From Leptospira jelokensis (GTDB lineage: Bacteria > Spirochaetota > Leptospiria > Leptospirales > Leptospiraceae), in NCBI RefSeq assembly GCF_004769635.1, contig NZ_RQGH01000008.1, forward strand, positions 62,001-126,000: a stretch of DNA of 64,000 bases, given 5' to 3'. How positions within the stretch are numbered: position 1 is the first letter of the stretch; each line of letters opens with the position of its first letter. Under the pieces are notes generated by a model. That model ran no database searches. It was not told the origin of the DNA and was given only the letters and a program-made list of their open reading frames with translations. The position numbers were made by a program, and so were the translations under genes. This document shows positions 8,393-16,019 of this stretch, one piece after another.

Positions 8393-9743
8393 AACAATTA
8401 TTTTTGTTACTTTTTTCCTATGCACATATACTTTTTTGAATGCAGAAGAGTTTGAAGACAAACGTGTCATAGAATCGAGAGTTACATTTCAAAAGATTAG
8501 CCACCAAAACCCTTGGTTAGTTGGTGAACCTTTTACCCGAAAACTCAATATCATCCATTTGGGTAAGGGACTCTTTTTTGGTGTTACACTCTCGAAACAA
8601 AATCCAGTGTATGCAGAATTTGAATCCTTTGATTATTCTGTCCCAAAACTTTCGATTAAGGCATATGATGGGGAAACAGGTTTTTTGTTATTAGAATCAA
8701 CAGGTATGAATAAATTACCAAAACCTGTTGGATTGGATTTAAAACAGACCGCCAAACATTGCCCAAGTGGAAAATCTAAATATGTTTATTTACCTTTTTC
8801 CAAAACTCCAATCAAAGTATTCCTTTTGGATCAGAAAAAAACAGAGGAATCCGATTTTTTCTTCAAAAATCAATTGTTATGCGGAATCACAATCTCTGAT
8901 TTTTTAATTCCAACAGACTATGTAGAATTGTTTTTGCGATCTGGTGGGAAGTCCTTTCCACATCCTGGTTTTCTATTTGATGTCAATTTAACACCTTCGG
9001 AAAAAGAGTATTATTCTAAATCCTTTCCAAATCCACTCCTCGTGACGGAAGTGGTTCCCGGTGTTGGACCCGCTTACAATTTGTTCCCTGGAGATTTGGT
9101 CACAATGATCAATTCTTTTTCACTTACCAAAGTGGATGATTGGGATCGAGCAGATAAAATTTTTGATTTGGTGTTAAGAAAGTCAGACGGTCGTTTGCGT
9201 GAATTAGGTGAAACTGTCCAACTAAAACTCTATCGAAATTTTCAAAATCTTTCCGTTTCTTACGATTTACGTGCGTATGATTCGAATGATTTTTTAATTC
9301 CAGAAGAAGCCAAAAACCGAAGGCCATTGTATTTGATTGTAGGTGGGTTTTTCTTTACCGAACTATCCAATGCCTACCTCAAAGAATTTGGGTCTGAGTA
9401 TAGAGTGAAATCAGAAAAAAAATTGGTTTATCTCTCGGATTATTACCAGAAAAAAGTCCATCCTGTGCGGGAAAAAATTGTGATCCTCAGCCGTGTTTTC
9501 CCCCTAGAAGGTAACCTAGGATACCAAGACTTTCAGGATTTGGTTTTAGAGAAGGTCAACGGAACTCGAATCAGTTCGCTTAGCCAATTAAAAACTCTTT
9601 TGCAATCCGAACAAAACAGTTATTTTGCATTTGAGATGTCAGGCGGCAAAATTGCCTTTTTTACCAAAAGGGAAATTTTAGATCTCCAACAAGAATTACA
9701 ATCCACATACAAATTAGGTCGTTCTTACAACCTAGAAGAGTAA
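8379..9743 (+). CDS. HtrA-like protein without catalytic triad, with PDZ domains
   Basis: This 454-residue exported protein has the same plan as the protease just upstream but appears to have lost the active site. The signal is MKNFKTIIFVTFFLCTYTFLNAEE. In the N-terminal domain, 'GKGLFFGVTL' stands where the protease has 'ILTNAHVV', 'AYDGETGFLLLE' where it has 'GYDCDLALLQ', and the GNSGGP block is absent. A PDZ domain (about 195-290, 'PHPGFLFDVNLT', 'LVTEVVPGVGPAYNLFPGDLV') and a second PDZ-like region near 360-440 ('VNGTRISSLSQLKTLL') follow. ATG 8379 gives the cleaner signal; ATG 8367 is also in frame. It overlaps the protease gene by 14 bases, suggesting a pseudoprotease partner. Confidence 0.75.
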   Translation: MKNFKTIIFVTFFLCTYTFLNAEEFEDKRVIESRVTFQKISHQNPWLVGEPFTRKLNIIHLGKGLFFGVTLSKQNPVYAEFESFDYSVPKLSIKAYDGETGFLLLESTGMNKLPKPVGLDLKQTAKHCPSGKSKYVYLPFSKTPIKVFLLDQKKTEESDFFFKNQLLCGITISDFLIPTDYVELFLRSGGKSFPHPGFLFDVNLTPSEKEYYSKSFPNPLLVTEVVPGVGPAYNLFPGDLVTMINSFSLTKVDDWDRADKIFDLVLRKSDGRLRELGETVQLKLYRNFQNLSVSYDLRAYDSNDFLIPEEAKNRRPLYLIVGGFFFTELSNAYLKEFGSEYRVKSEKKLVYLSDYYQKKVHPVREKIVILSRVFPLEGNLGYQDFQDLVLEKVNGTRISSLSQLKTLLQSEQNSYFAFEMSGGKIAFFTKREILDLQQELQSTYKLGRSYNLEE

Positions 9744-9802
9744 TTTTTAAAAAGAGATTTACAATTGTTAACGCTTAGGGATAGTACTTCTCTAAGTATT
9801 GT

Positions 9803-10708
9803 ATGAAAATCCTTTTTGTAGACGACGAAGAAACAATCCGCGAATTGTTTTGGGAATACTTCAAAGACGAATTTAATGTCACACTTGCCTCCGATGGGAT
9901 GGAGGCACTTGCCATTTCCAACCAAAATACTTTTGATTTAATCATTTCTGACATCAGCTTACCAAAATTAAATGGTATCCAATTCATCCAAAAATTAAGG
10001 GCAGATGGAAACCAAACTCCGTTCCTTGTGATCACAGGTGATAGCGATATCCAAATCGCGATCGATGTGTTTCGTATGGGTGCAGTTGACTTTTTTTTGA
10101 AACCTTTCCGAATGGAAGCACTCCGATCACGGATCAAAAAATTTGAAAATGCTGACATTGATCTCACTTTACTCTACAATAGCGGAGAAATCACACAATT
10201 CAGTGGTGATTGCAAAATCAAATTAAAACCACAAATTAAAAAACTAACTTCCTACATTGCATTTTTAACCAAACAAATTTTAAATTCTCCTCATGCCACT
10301 CCCGAAGATTTAATTTCTATCAAAATTGTATTGTATGAACTTTTAGCGAATGCCATCGAACATGGAGTTGCTGGCGTGAGTTATGCGGAAAAACAAGAAT
10401 GTTTGGAAGCCAATCAGGACTACTTTAAGTTTGTGGATGAGAGGTGCGCTGATACCAATTCATCTGTATTTGTTGAATTGCTAATGGATGATGTGGGAGT
10501 GACTGTTGTCATCTGTGATGAAGGGAATGGATTTGCTGTAAGCCAAATCCCCAACCCAATTGAAAATCCAAGTGCCAATTTGGTCAGTGGACGAGGTATA
10601 TTTTTAGCAAAAATGAATATCGATTCGATTGTGTATAATGAGAAGGGGAACGAAGTTCGATTTTTTAAAACATGGAATCGGATTGCTGGCCAAAACTATC
10701 AAAACTGA
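9803..10708 (+). CDS. Response regulator receiver fused to RsbW-like ATPase
   Basis: The N-terminal receiver domain (1-120) has acidic residues D7-D8, phosphoacceptor D50 in 'LIISDISLPKLNG', T78 in 'LVITGDSD' and K100 in 'FFLKPF'. The C-terminal half is a GHKL ATPase of the anti-sigma-factor type: N box 'YELLANAIEHG', G1 'ICDEGNGF' and G2 'SGRGIFLAKM'. There is no His-containing dimerisation domain, so this is not a histidine kinase. RsbW-type kinases phosphorylate anti-anti-sigma proteins or bind sigma factors; here a phosphorelay would control that activity. The target is unknown and no partner is adjacent. The last 10 bases overlap the convergent outer-membrane protein gene. Confidence 0.85.
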   Translation: MKILFVDDEETIRELFWEYFKDEFNVTLASDGMEALAISNQNTFDLIISDISLPKLNGIQFIQKLRADGNQTPFLVITGDSDIQIAIDVFRMGAVDFFLKPFRMEALRSRIKKFENADIDLTLLYNSGEITQFSGDCKIKLKPQIKKLTSYIAFLTKQILNSPHATPEDLISIKIVLYELLANAIEHGVAGVSYAEKQECLEANQDYFKFVDERCADTNSSVFVELLMDDVGVTVVICDEGNGFAVSQIPNPIENPSANLVSGRGIFLAKMNIDSIVYNEKGNEVRFFKTWNRIAGQNYQN

Positions 10709-12171
10709 ATTCCTAAAGAAATATAAAACCTCAGATATTCTTTGTTAGGTTCTCTTTCCGTAAAAGGTTCGGTCACAAGAACCCTTTGTTTTCGGGGATC
10801 CATCTCGGTATAGGATACACTGAATTGAGAAACCAAATTTCCAAAATCTTTTGCTGCGACACTGAGTTTGAGAATGGCTTCCGTGCCTTTACCTAAAATG
10901 GAATCTGCACGATTTAAAAACAAATCACTACGTAAAAATGAGTTCCAATCCCAACCCAATTGGATACCAAACATTTGGATTCCTTTGTTTTCAAAATTGG
11001 GATTTTGTGAAAGGGCACGTTCCCGAAATAGTGGTGGGTGTACAAAGTCCAAAGACTGGTACAATAAAAAGGAAGAATATCCCCCTAAAACTCTAGGTTC
11101 TGCAAAACAAGACGCATAACCATTGCTATTTGAATCCAACCGATCTTTTTCATCTTTTTTGGCCACAAGCCCTGCCAAGGCAAAACTTAATTTTTCATTT
11201 TGTGAGTGAATGGAGAAAAATCCCAAATGGGAATTTGTTGCGATTTTGGATTCCGACCACGGCGAACTGGAAGTTTTTGATTCACCCAAAAGTCTGATGA
11301 GGGCGAAATCAAATCCCCAAGTTTCAAAAAAAGGTTTGGATGAAAATTCGATCCCACTATAAGAATACCGTCCCGATACCCTTTGCCCTGAGCCAATTCC
11401 AAAGTTGGTATTGTGATTTGGGTCCTCATAAACAAAATGAAAAAGTCGAAATTCTTGCCAAAAAAGAATATTTTCGGAAGAAATCCTTCCTCCATACAAT
11501 TCTCGTAAGTATCCGGTCCAAGGAGGAGCAAACCAGTTTTCCAATTCAGGTTTTGCATTTAAACGAATTCCTGTTATGCGAAAGCCAGAATTTGTGAAGA
11601 GAGACATGGATACAAAATTTGACATACCCACAAAGATAAATCCATAACGATCCAGCCGATTGTAACCTCGGCCTATCTCCATCGCAAATTGGAGTTTGGC
11701 AATTTCCTGGTTTAGAAGGAAGGTACCTTCTGTATCATAAATTGTTCGCACTTCTTTGTTCGTCACACGACTTTCGGACAAAACAACACGTGGAGCCAAA
11801 AAGAGTCCCACACTTCCACTCGAGGTTTGGTAAGAAAAAAGAGTAGGTGTTGTGATCATTCCTTCTGAATGGTAACGGTTGGCTTTTTCCGAGTCGATCT
11901 CACCTTTTTGGGATTGGAATCGACCACCGGTAATGAGGGAAGTTTCACTCCCAAATCCATTGAGAGGATTGTCGTTTTGCAAACGAGCGTTTCGTTCTTT
12001 GGCAATCACTCTTCCGAAATTGCGGTTGGCTCTGTCGTCGTCACGAACTGCATCAGAATACGTTTGGGCGAAATGGATCGGAAAAAAAGACAGAAAGTGG
12101 AGCGAAACTATCCCGATACTTAAAGGGATGAAGAAAATACTTTTGAAATATCGACACGGATTTCTTCTCAT
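10699..12171 (-). CDS. Probable outer-membrane beta-barrel protein
   Basis: Unrecognised 490-residue exported protein. The N-terminus (KSIFFIPLSIGIVSLHFLSFFPIHFAQ) is a signal peptide with likely cleavage after HFA. The body alternates polar and hydrophobic/aromatic residues in strand-like stretches ('YGFIFVGMSNFVSMSLF', 'QMFGIQLGWDW', 'LVSQFSVSYTEM') and ends in a C-terminal Phe ('LRFYISLGIQF'), as is usual for proteins inserted by the BAM complex. I infer a monomeric barrel of unknown transport or structural role. Its 5' end overlaps the divergent gene at 12128 by 44 bases, so each gene's promoter must lie inside the other. Confidence 0.72.
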   Translation of the reverse strand: MRRNPCRYFKSIFFIPLSIGIVSLHFLSFFPIHFAQTYSDAVRDDDRANRNFGRVIAKERNARLQNDNPLNGFGSETSLITGGRFQSQKGEIDSEKANRYHSEGMITTPTLFSYQTSSGSVGLFLAPRVVLSESRVTNKEVRTIYDTEGTFLLNQEIAKLQFAMEIGRGYNRLDRYGFIFVGMSNFVSMSLFTNSGFRITGIRLNAKPELENWFAPPWTGYLRELYGGRISSENILFWQEFRLFHFVYEDPNHNTNFGIGSGQRVSGRYSYSGIEFSSKPFFETWGFDFALIRLLGESKTSSSPWSESKIATNSHLGFFSIHSQNEKLSFALAGLVAKKDEKDRLDSNSNGYASCFAEPRVLGGYSSFLLYQSLDFVHPPLFRERALSQNPNFENKGIQMFGIQLGWDWNSFLRSDLFLNRADSILGKGTEAILKLSVAAKDFGNLVSQFSVSYTEMDPRKQRVLVTEPFTEREPNKEYLRFYISLGIQF

Positions 12172-12754
12172 TTTCCCTCTTCTACTTGTTATTTTTTCTT
12201 ACAGGGAAGCTGACACTCGTTTTTCCTATGACCTGAGTCGATTTTTTGAAAAAACAGACCATAGCAAAGAAGAAGAGGTCATTGTTTCGTATTTACTCCA
12301 GATGGAATCTTCCAACTTATCCCTTAGAAGGAAAAAAGAATTTGCGAGAGTGATCGTACGAAACTCTCAAAAATTACAATTTCCAGATAAATCAATGTTA
12401 GGTGAATATCCACCTATTCCTTCACTCTTTTTCCTAGCATGGGCAAAAACAAGAACGAACTTACAACCTGAAACTCCGAAGGGTTATGGCATATTAGCTT
12501 TATCTGAAATTTTTATCAGAGAATTTGAATTATCATCCGGCGTAAAAATCAATCGTGATTATGATGTTAAAAATGACTCAATCCAATTCAAAATGGTGTT
12601 ATTGAAATTTAAAGAATATTTGGCAGAAGGGAAATCAGCCAAAGAAGCGTATGAAAAAATTTATGGGTCTAACCCGAATGCAAATGAATGGGAAACGCTC
12701 ATTCAAAATTATAAAAAAGTATATGAATATGTTATTTCCGAAAATAAGCCATAA
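12128..12754 (+). CDS. Hypothetical membrane-anchored protein
   Basis: A 208-residue protein with no family I recognise. An N-terminal segment (KYRHGFLLIFPLLLVIFSYRE) can serve as membrane anchor or uncleaved signal. The rest is mostly helical and charged, containing 'PIPSLFFLAWAKTRT', 'GILALSEIFIREFEL' and 'EGKSAKEAYEKIYGSNPNANEWE'. ATG 12128 follows AAAGGG directly; a longer reading upstream is antisense to the outer-membrane protein gene and was discarded. The 3' end overlaps the convergent flippase gene by 23 bases. The lysozyme-like flavour of the helical part is only a hint. Confidence 0.6.
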   Translation: MKKILLKYRHGFLLIFPLLLVIFSYREADTRFSYDLSRFFEKTDHSKEEEVIVSYLLQMESSNLSLRRKKEFARVIVRNSQKLQFPDKSMLGEYPPIPSLFFLAWAKTRTNLQPETPKGYGILALSEIFIREFELSSGVKINRDYDVKNDSIQFKMVLLKFKEYLAEGKSAKEAYEKIYGSNPNANEWETLIQNYKKVYEYVISENKP

Positions 12755-14009
12755 AGTATCCGATGAGTAATAACCAAGATACAATTTGACCTAAAAATAA
12801 AGACACTGCTGCACCGTTTGCACCAAAGTCAGGAATGATCCAATAATCAAAAATAGCTCCGAAGATCAAACGTAATAAGGCAAGTCCTGCCAGTAACCTT
12901 GGTAAACCCAAAGCAAATAAAGCTGTTCCTAAAGGCGCAAATACTAACTGTAACAAAAAGTTAGGATACAGAATTTTAAACACAGAAATAGAGTTTGTGT
13001 ATTTCATTCCGAATAACAAGGTTAAGATGGGTTCTGCTAATAAAATTCCAGGTGATAATGCAATCGCAATCATACCACCGAGAAAAACGGATTTTTTGAG
13101 AACGGTTGGGAATTCTTCTGTTTCTGCAAGACGTGCCAATTTTGGATATATGATGGAATTAAATGTAGCCAGGATGATGATAAATCCACTAAACAATTGC
13201 AAGGCGGTGCCGTAATCTGCAACAATTTCTGGTGGATGGAATTGGTTTAGAAAAAATATCTCGAGTCGATCTGATAAAATGGCACAGATCGAAGCTGCAA
13301 ATGCCCATAAATTGAAGAGTAATAATTTTTTTTCATTGGAACGGATTTCGGAAGGTGCTGCGGAAAACGAAATCTCTTCCTTTCCAAAAAAAAGGAAAAA
13401 GAGGAACAAAACAAAAATCGGCGTTATACAAAAAATAGCCAAAATATCCATATAGGTTAATGGATGCGCATTAGTTTCGGAAAAATAAATAAGTAATGCT
13501 AAACGGACTATGTTTGGAAGTGGATTCCATAATGATAAGGATTTGTACTTTCGATAGGATACAAATAGGCTTTCGAAATAGGAAATAAAGGAAATGATGA
13601 TCCCACCGAATAACAATAATAAAAGGACCAAATAGTTTTCATCACTTGTGAAATAGGCGATGATGGTGATAAACGATAAAAATAAAAAAGAATAAAACTT
13701 AATCCGAAGTGATGCGTTTAAAATTGCGCCAGGATTTTCTTTTTTTTCCGCTAAAGGTGAGATGTACTTAATGAGGGCGTTTGGTAATCCAAATTCTGCG
13801 ACCGCAAGCACAACTGGTAAAAATCCCAAAAAATATTGGAGTTTTCCGTTTTCTGCTTTGCTAAGCAAGTTTACGGAATAAATCATAAACACTAAATTGG
13901 TAACGGCAGAAACCGCTTTGGAACTGCTTACAAAGAAAGAGTTTTTTAAAACTCCTTCTTTCATGAGTTCCACTTTTAGAATTTGAAAGATTTTTTTGAT
14001 TTTTTGCAT
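12732..14009 (-). CDS. Polysaccharide/oligosaccharide flippase-like membrane protein
   Basis: A 425-residue integral membrane protein with about 12 hydrophobic helices, of the MOP superfamily (Wzx-like) that moves lipid-linked oligosaccharides across the inner membrane. Recognisable features are 'SKAVSAVTNLVFMIYSVNLLSKAENGKLQYFLGFLPV' at the N-terminus and the Asp/Glu-flanked loop 'LSDRLEIFFLNQFHPPEIVADYGTALQLFSGF', typical of polysaccharide biosynthesis proteins. It begins 3 bases after the PAP2 gene stop, so the two are co-transcribed. No glycosyltransferase cluster surrounds it, so the substrate is open. M16 (13964) is an alternative start. Confidence 0.8.
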   Translation of the reverse strand: MQKIKKIFQILKVELMKEGVLKNSFFVSSSKAVSAVTNLVFMIYSVNLLSKAENGKLQYFLGFLPVVLAVAEFGLPNALIKYISPLAEKKENPGAILNASLRIKFYSFLFLSFITIIAYFTSDENYLVLLLLLFGGIIISFISYFESLFVSYRKYKSLSLWNPLPNIVRLALLIYFSETNAHPLTYMDILAIFCITPIFVLFLFFLFFGKEEISFSAAPSEIRSNEKKLLLFNLWAFAASICAILSDRLEIFFLNQFHPPEIVADYGTALQLFSGFIIILATFNSIIYPKLARLAETEEFPTVLKKSVFLGGMIAIALSPGILLAEPILTLLFGMKYTNSISVFKILYPNFLLQLVFAPLGTALFALGLPRLLAGLALLRLIFGAIFDYWIIPDFGANGAAVSLFLGQIVSWLLLIGYFMAYFRK

Positions 14010-14012
14010 GTA

Positions 14013-15035
14013 TTAGTTTTGCAAAAACTTTCCTTTTTGTACCTTTTGTAAGACAAGAGGAACAATACAAACCAAGGCAAATCCCACCACTAAATAACGA
14101 ATGTATCGTAAAAATAAATCATCTTTCCAAATGGATTTTTTAATCAAAATTCCAGGGACAACATAAAGCAAAAAAATGACAGTTCCCAAAATCAAAAGTC
14201 TTACCAAAAAGGTTTTCCAAAATATCGAAAATGAATCAGAACCAAATTGAAAACTAAACTTTGGCATACTCCAGTTTAAAAATTCTTTTTTACTAAGTCT
14301 TGGGTAAAATAAAACTCCAAGCCAAAATCCGCCGAGTGCACCACTTGCCATTAATACTCCTGATAAACTATGGTGGTGTTCTTCCGATAAAAATGGTGAA
14401 TCTAAGGTGATAGGAAAAAGAGTCACAACAATTCCTAATAAACCTAAAGTACGATATTGATTGGTCTGGAAAAATGGTTCATTTTTTTTCGGTTCATAAA
14501 ATTTATTTAATAAAAGTAGAACAATGATTAGATGCAAAATTCCTAATCCAAATCCAAAAGTGACATCTCCTAAGTAATGTACTTTAAGATACATTCTCGA
14601 AAATGGCATAAAGGCGATGATGAGGATGGATACAATGCGAAACCAAAGTTTTGGAATTCGATAAGCTAACAGACCCCAAACGACGACAGCAGAATACACA
14701 TGCCCAGAAGGCAATCCAAAGGCTTTTTCATCGAAAGCTTCTGGATACGGAAATGGCCTTGGACTTTCGAAGTAAAATTTGAATAAGGAAACGGCGATCC
14801 CGGAAGTGAGTAAGCCCAAAGAAAGTTCAAATGCTAGTTTGGGTCGGTAATAAATGTAAACAAAGGAGATGAGACCGAGGAAAAAACTACTCCCTCCCAA
14901 ATAATGGCAGATGACTGAAATCACATAAAAAATTCCCCCGAGGGAAGGATCTAAGCCATGTAAGGATTCGAGAGGGATTTGGGAGAACCAAAGGGAAGTC
15001 TCTGCTAAAATGAGTTCTTTCATAGGATTTTCCAT
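14013..15035 (-). CDS. PAP2-family membrane phosphatase
   Basis: Type 2 phosphatidic acid phosphatase superfamily enzyme in the inner membrane. All three motifs are present: 'KFYFESPRP' (KX6RP), 'PSGH' within 'GLPSGHVYSAV', and 'SRMYLKVHYLGD' (SRX5HX3D). About eight hydrophobic segments span the 340 residues, with an extra C-terminal membrane part beyond the PAP2 core. Such enzymes dephosphorylate undecaprenyl diphosphate, phosphatidate or lipid A. Pairing with a flippase (3-base gap) suggests polyprenyl carrier recycling or glycolipid trimming, though this is inference. It diverges from the PlsC gene. M5 (15023) is an alternative start. Confidence 0.88.
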   Translation of the reverse strand: MENPMKELILAETSLWFSQIPLESLHGLDPSLGGIFYVISVICHYLGGSSFFLGLISFVYIYYRPKLAFELSLGLLTSGIAVSLFKFYFESPRPFPYPEAFDEKAFGLPSGHVYSAVVVWGLLAYRIPKLWFRIVSILIIAFMPFSRMYLKVHYLGDVTFGFGLGILHLIIVLLLLNKFYEPKKNEPFFQTNQYRTLGLLGIVVTLFPITLDSPFLSEEHHHSLSGVLMASGALGGFWLGVLFYPRLSKKEFLNWSMPKFSFQFGSDSFSIFWKTFLVRLLILGTVIFLLYVVPGILIKKSIWKDDLFLRYIRYLVVGFALVCIVPLVLQKVQKGKFLQN

Positions 15036-15094
15036 CTAAGTTGAAAATCGAACTTGATTTCATAAAGTTTTATTTTGAAATATGTGATGTTTCT

Positions 15095-15916
15095 ATGGAA
15101 CCTAACCAAAATCCAGCTGATATTCTTGAAAGTTTGTTCGTAATCCCTCGTGAAGTACCAAAAACCATCCTGCGTAACCTTTTGGAGCTGATTTACGATG
15201 TCAAAGTGGCTGGTTCTGAGAATATCCCAGAATCGGGTGGGGCTCTCATCATATCGAATCATACGGATTATTTGGACATTCCAGTCCAAGGGGCTTTTGC
15301 GGATCGGAAAATTGTCTATTTGGGCAAATACGAACTCTTTCACCCCCAAGAAGAGATCATGGCCATCTTAAACCACAAAAATTCCCCATTCCAATACCCA
15401 CCTTTGAGCCTAACAAAACCGGTCATTGAGATCTTGTTAAACTCTCTTGGCAGTGTGGTGAAAAAGAACCTGATCAATTGGGGGAGTATGCCCATCATCC
15501 GCAATGCCGCCAAGGAGTCCGAGATGGACAAACGCGCGGCCATGGAATACTACGAAAAATTGGAAACCTATATGGTCGACCTCATGAAAGAAGGGGAACT
15601 TCTTTCCATTTATCCAGAAGGATCTCGTTCCGAAACTGGGGAGTTACAACCCTTCCGTGCGATGGCGGCAAAACTAGCGATCCGTGCAGGGGTTCCGATC
15701 ATCCCGTCTGGGATCGTTGGGGCGACCAATATGTCCAAACCCAAAGCCTTTCTCACGGGTGATGCTTTCAAAACCAAAATCCGATACCAAATTGGAAAGC
15801 CGATCCAACCTTCGGAATTTCCAACGGGCCCTGAGAAAAAAGCTGCCAAAGAACTGACAGAAATGTTGGAAAATCGTGTCCGAGAGTTGATGAAAGAGGC
15901 AGAATCCATCCTTTAG
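15095..15916 (+). CDS. 1-acyl-sn-glycerol-3-phosphate acyltransferase (PlsC-like)
   Basis: A 273-residue LPLAT-family acyltransferase of phospholipid synthesis. Active-site motif I is intact: 'NHTDYLDI' (H56 and D61). Block III reads 'SIYPEGSRSETGEL', and the later 'GVPIIPSGIVGA' block is also typical. The predicted start is ATG 15095, which fits the family N-terminus; an in-frame TTG at 15041 would add 18 residues lying in the gap to the divergent PAP2 gene. The protein lacks an obvious transmembrane helix and is probably a peripheral inner-membrane enzyme. A second, atypical acyltransferase is encoded at 51543. Confidence 0.9.
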   Translation: MEPNQNPADILESLFVIPREVPKTILRNLLELIYDVKVAGSENIPESGGALIISNHTDYLDIPVQGAFADRKIVYLGKYELFHPQEEIMAILNHKNSPFQYPPLSLTKPVIEILLNSLGSVVKKNLINWGSMPIIRNAAKESEMDKRAAMEYYEKLETYMVDLMKEGELLSIYPEGSRSETGELQPFRAMAAKLAIRAGVPIIPSGIVGATNMSKPKAFLTGDAFKTKIRYQIGKPIQPSEFPTGPEKKAAKELTEMLENRVRELMKEAESIL

Positions 15917-16004
15917 GCTAGACCTTTTTTTGAATCTATGGCATGATTTGAGAAGTTATGTCATTCTCGTCACATTTTCCAATTGAATCTCAAACCGTGA
16001 TTAT

Positions 16005-16017
16005 AGAACGTTGTTCT
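16005..16017 (+). promoter_or_regulatory. Palindrome directly before the IcmF start codon
   Basis: AGAAC-GTT-GTTCT, a perfect 5-base inverted repeat with a three-base centre; the flanks ATAG/CTAT nearly extend it. It lies two bases before ATG 16020, where a bound repressor would block ribosome access or transcription. It could be an operator for a TetR-type regulator of acyl-CoA metabolism, but no regulator gene is adjacent. Confidence 0.3.
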
Positions 16018-16019
16018 CT

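Noticed and set aside
16005..16017. LexA box
   Set aside because: Arm spacing is three bases, not the four of GAACN4GTTC, and leptospiral LexA is reported to use a different box.
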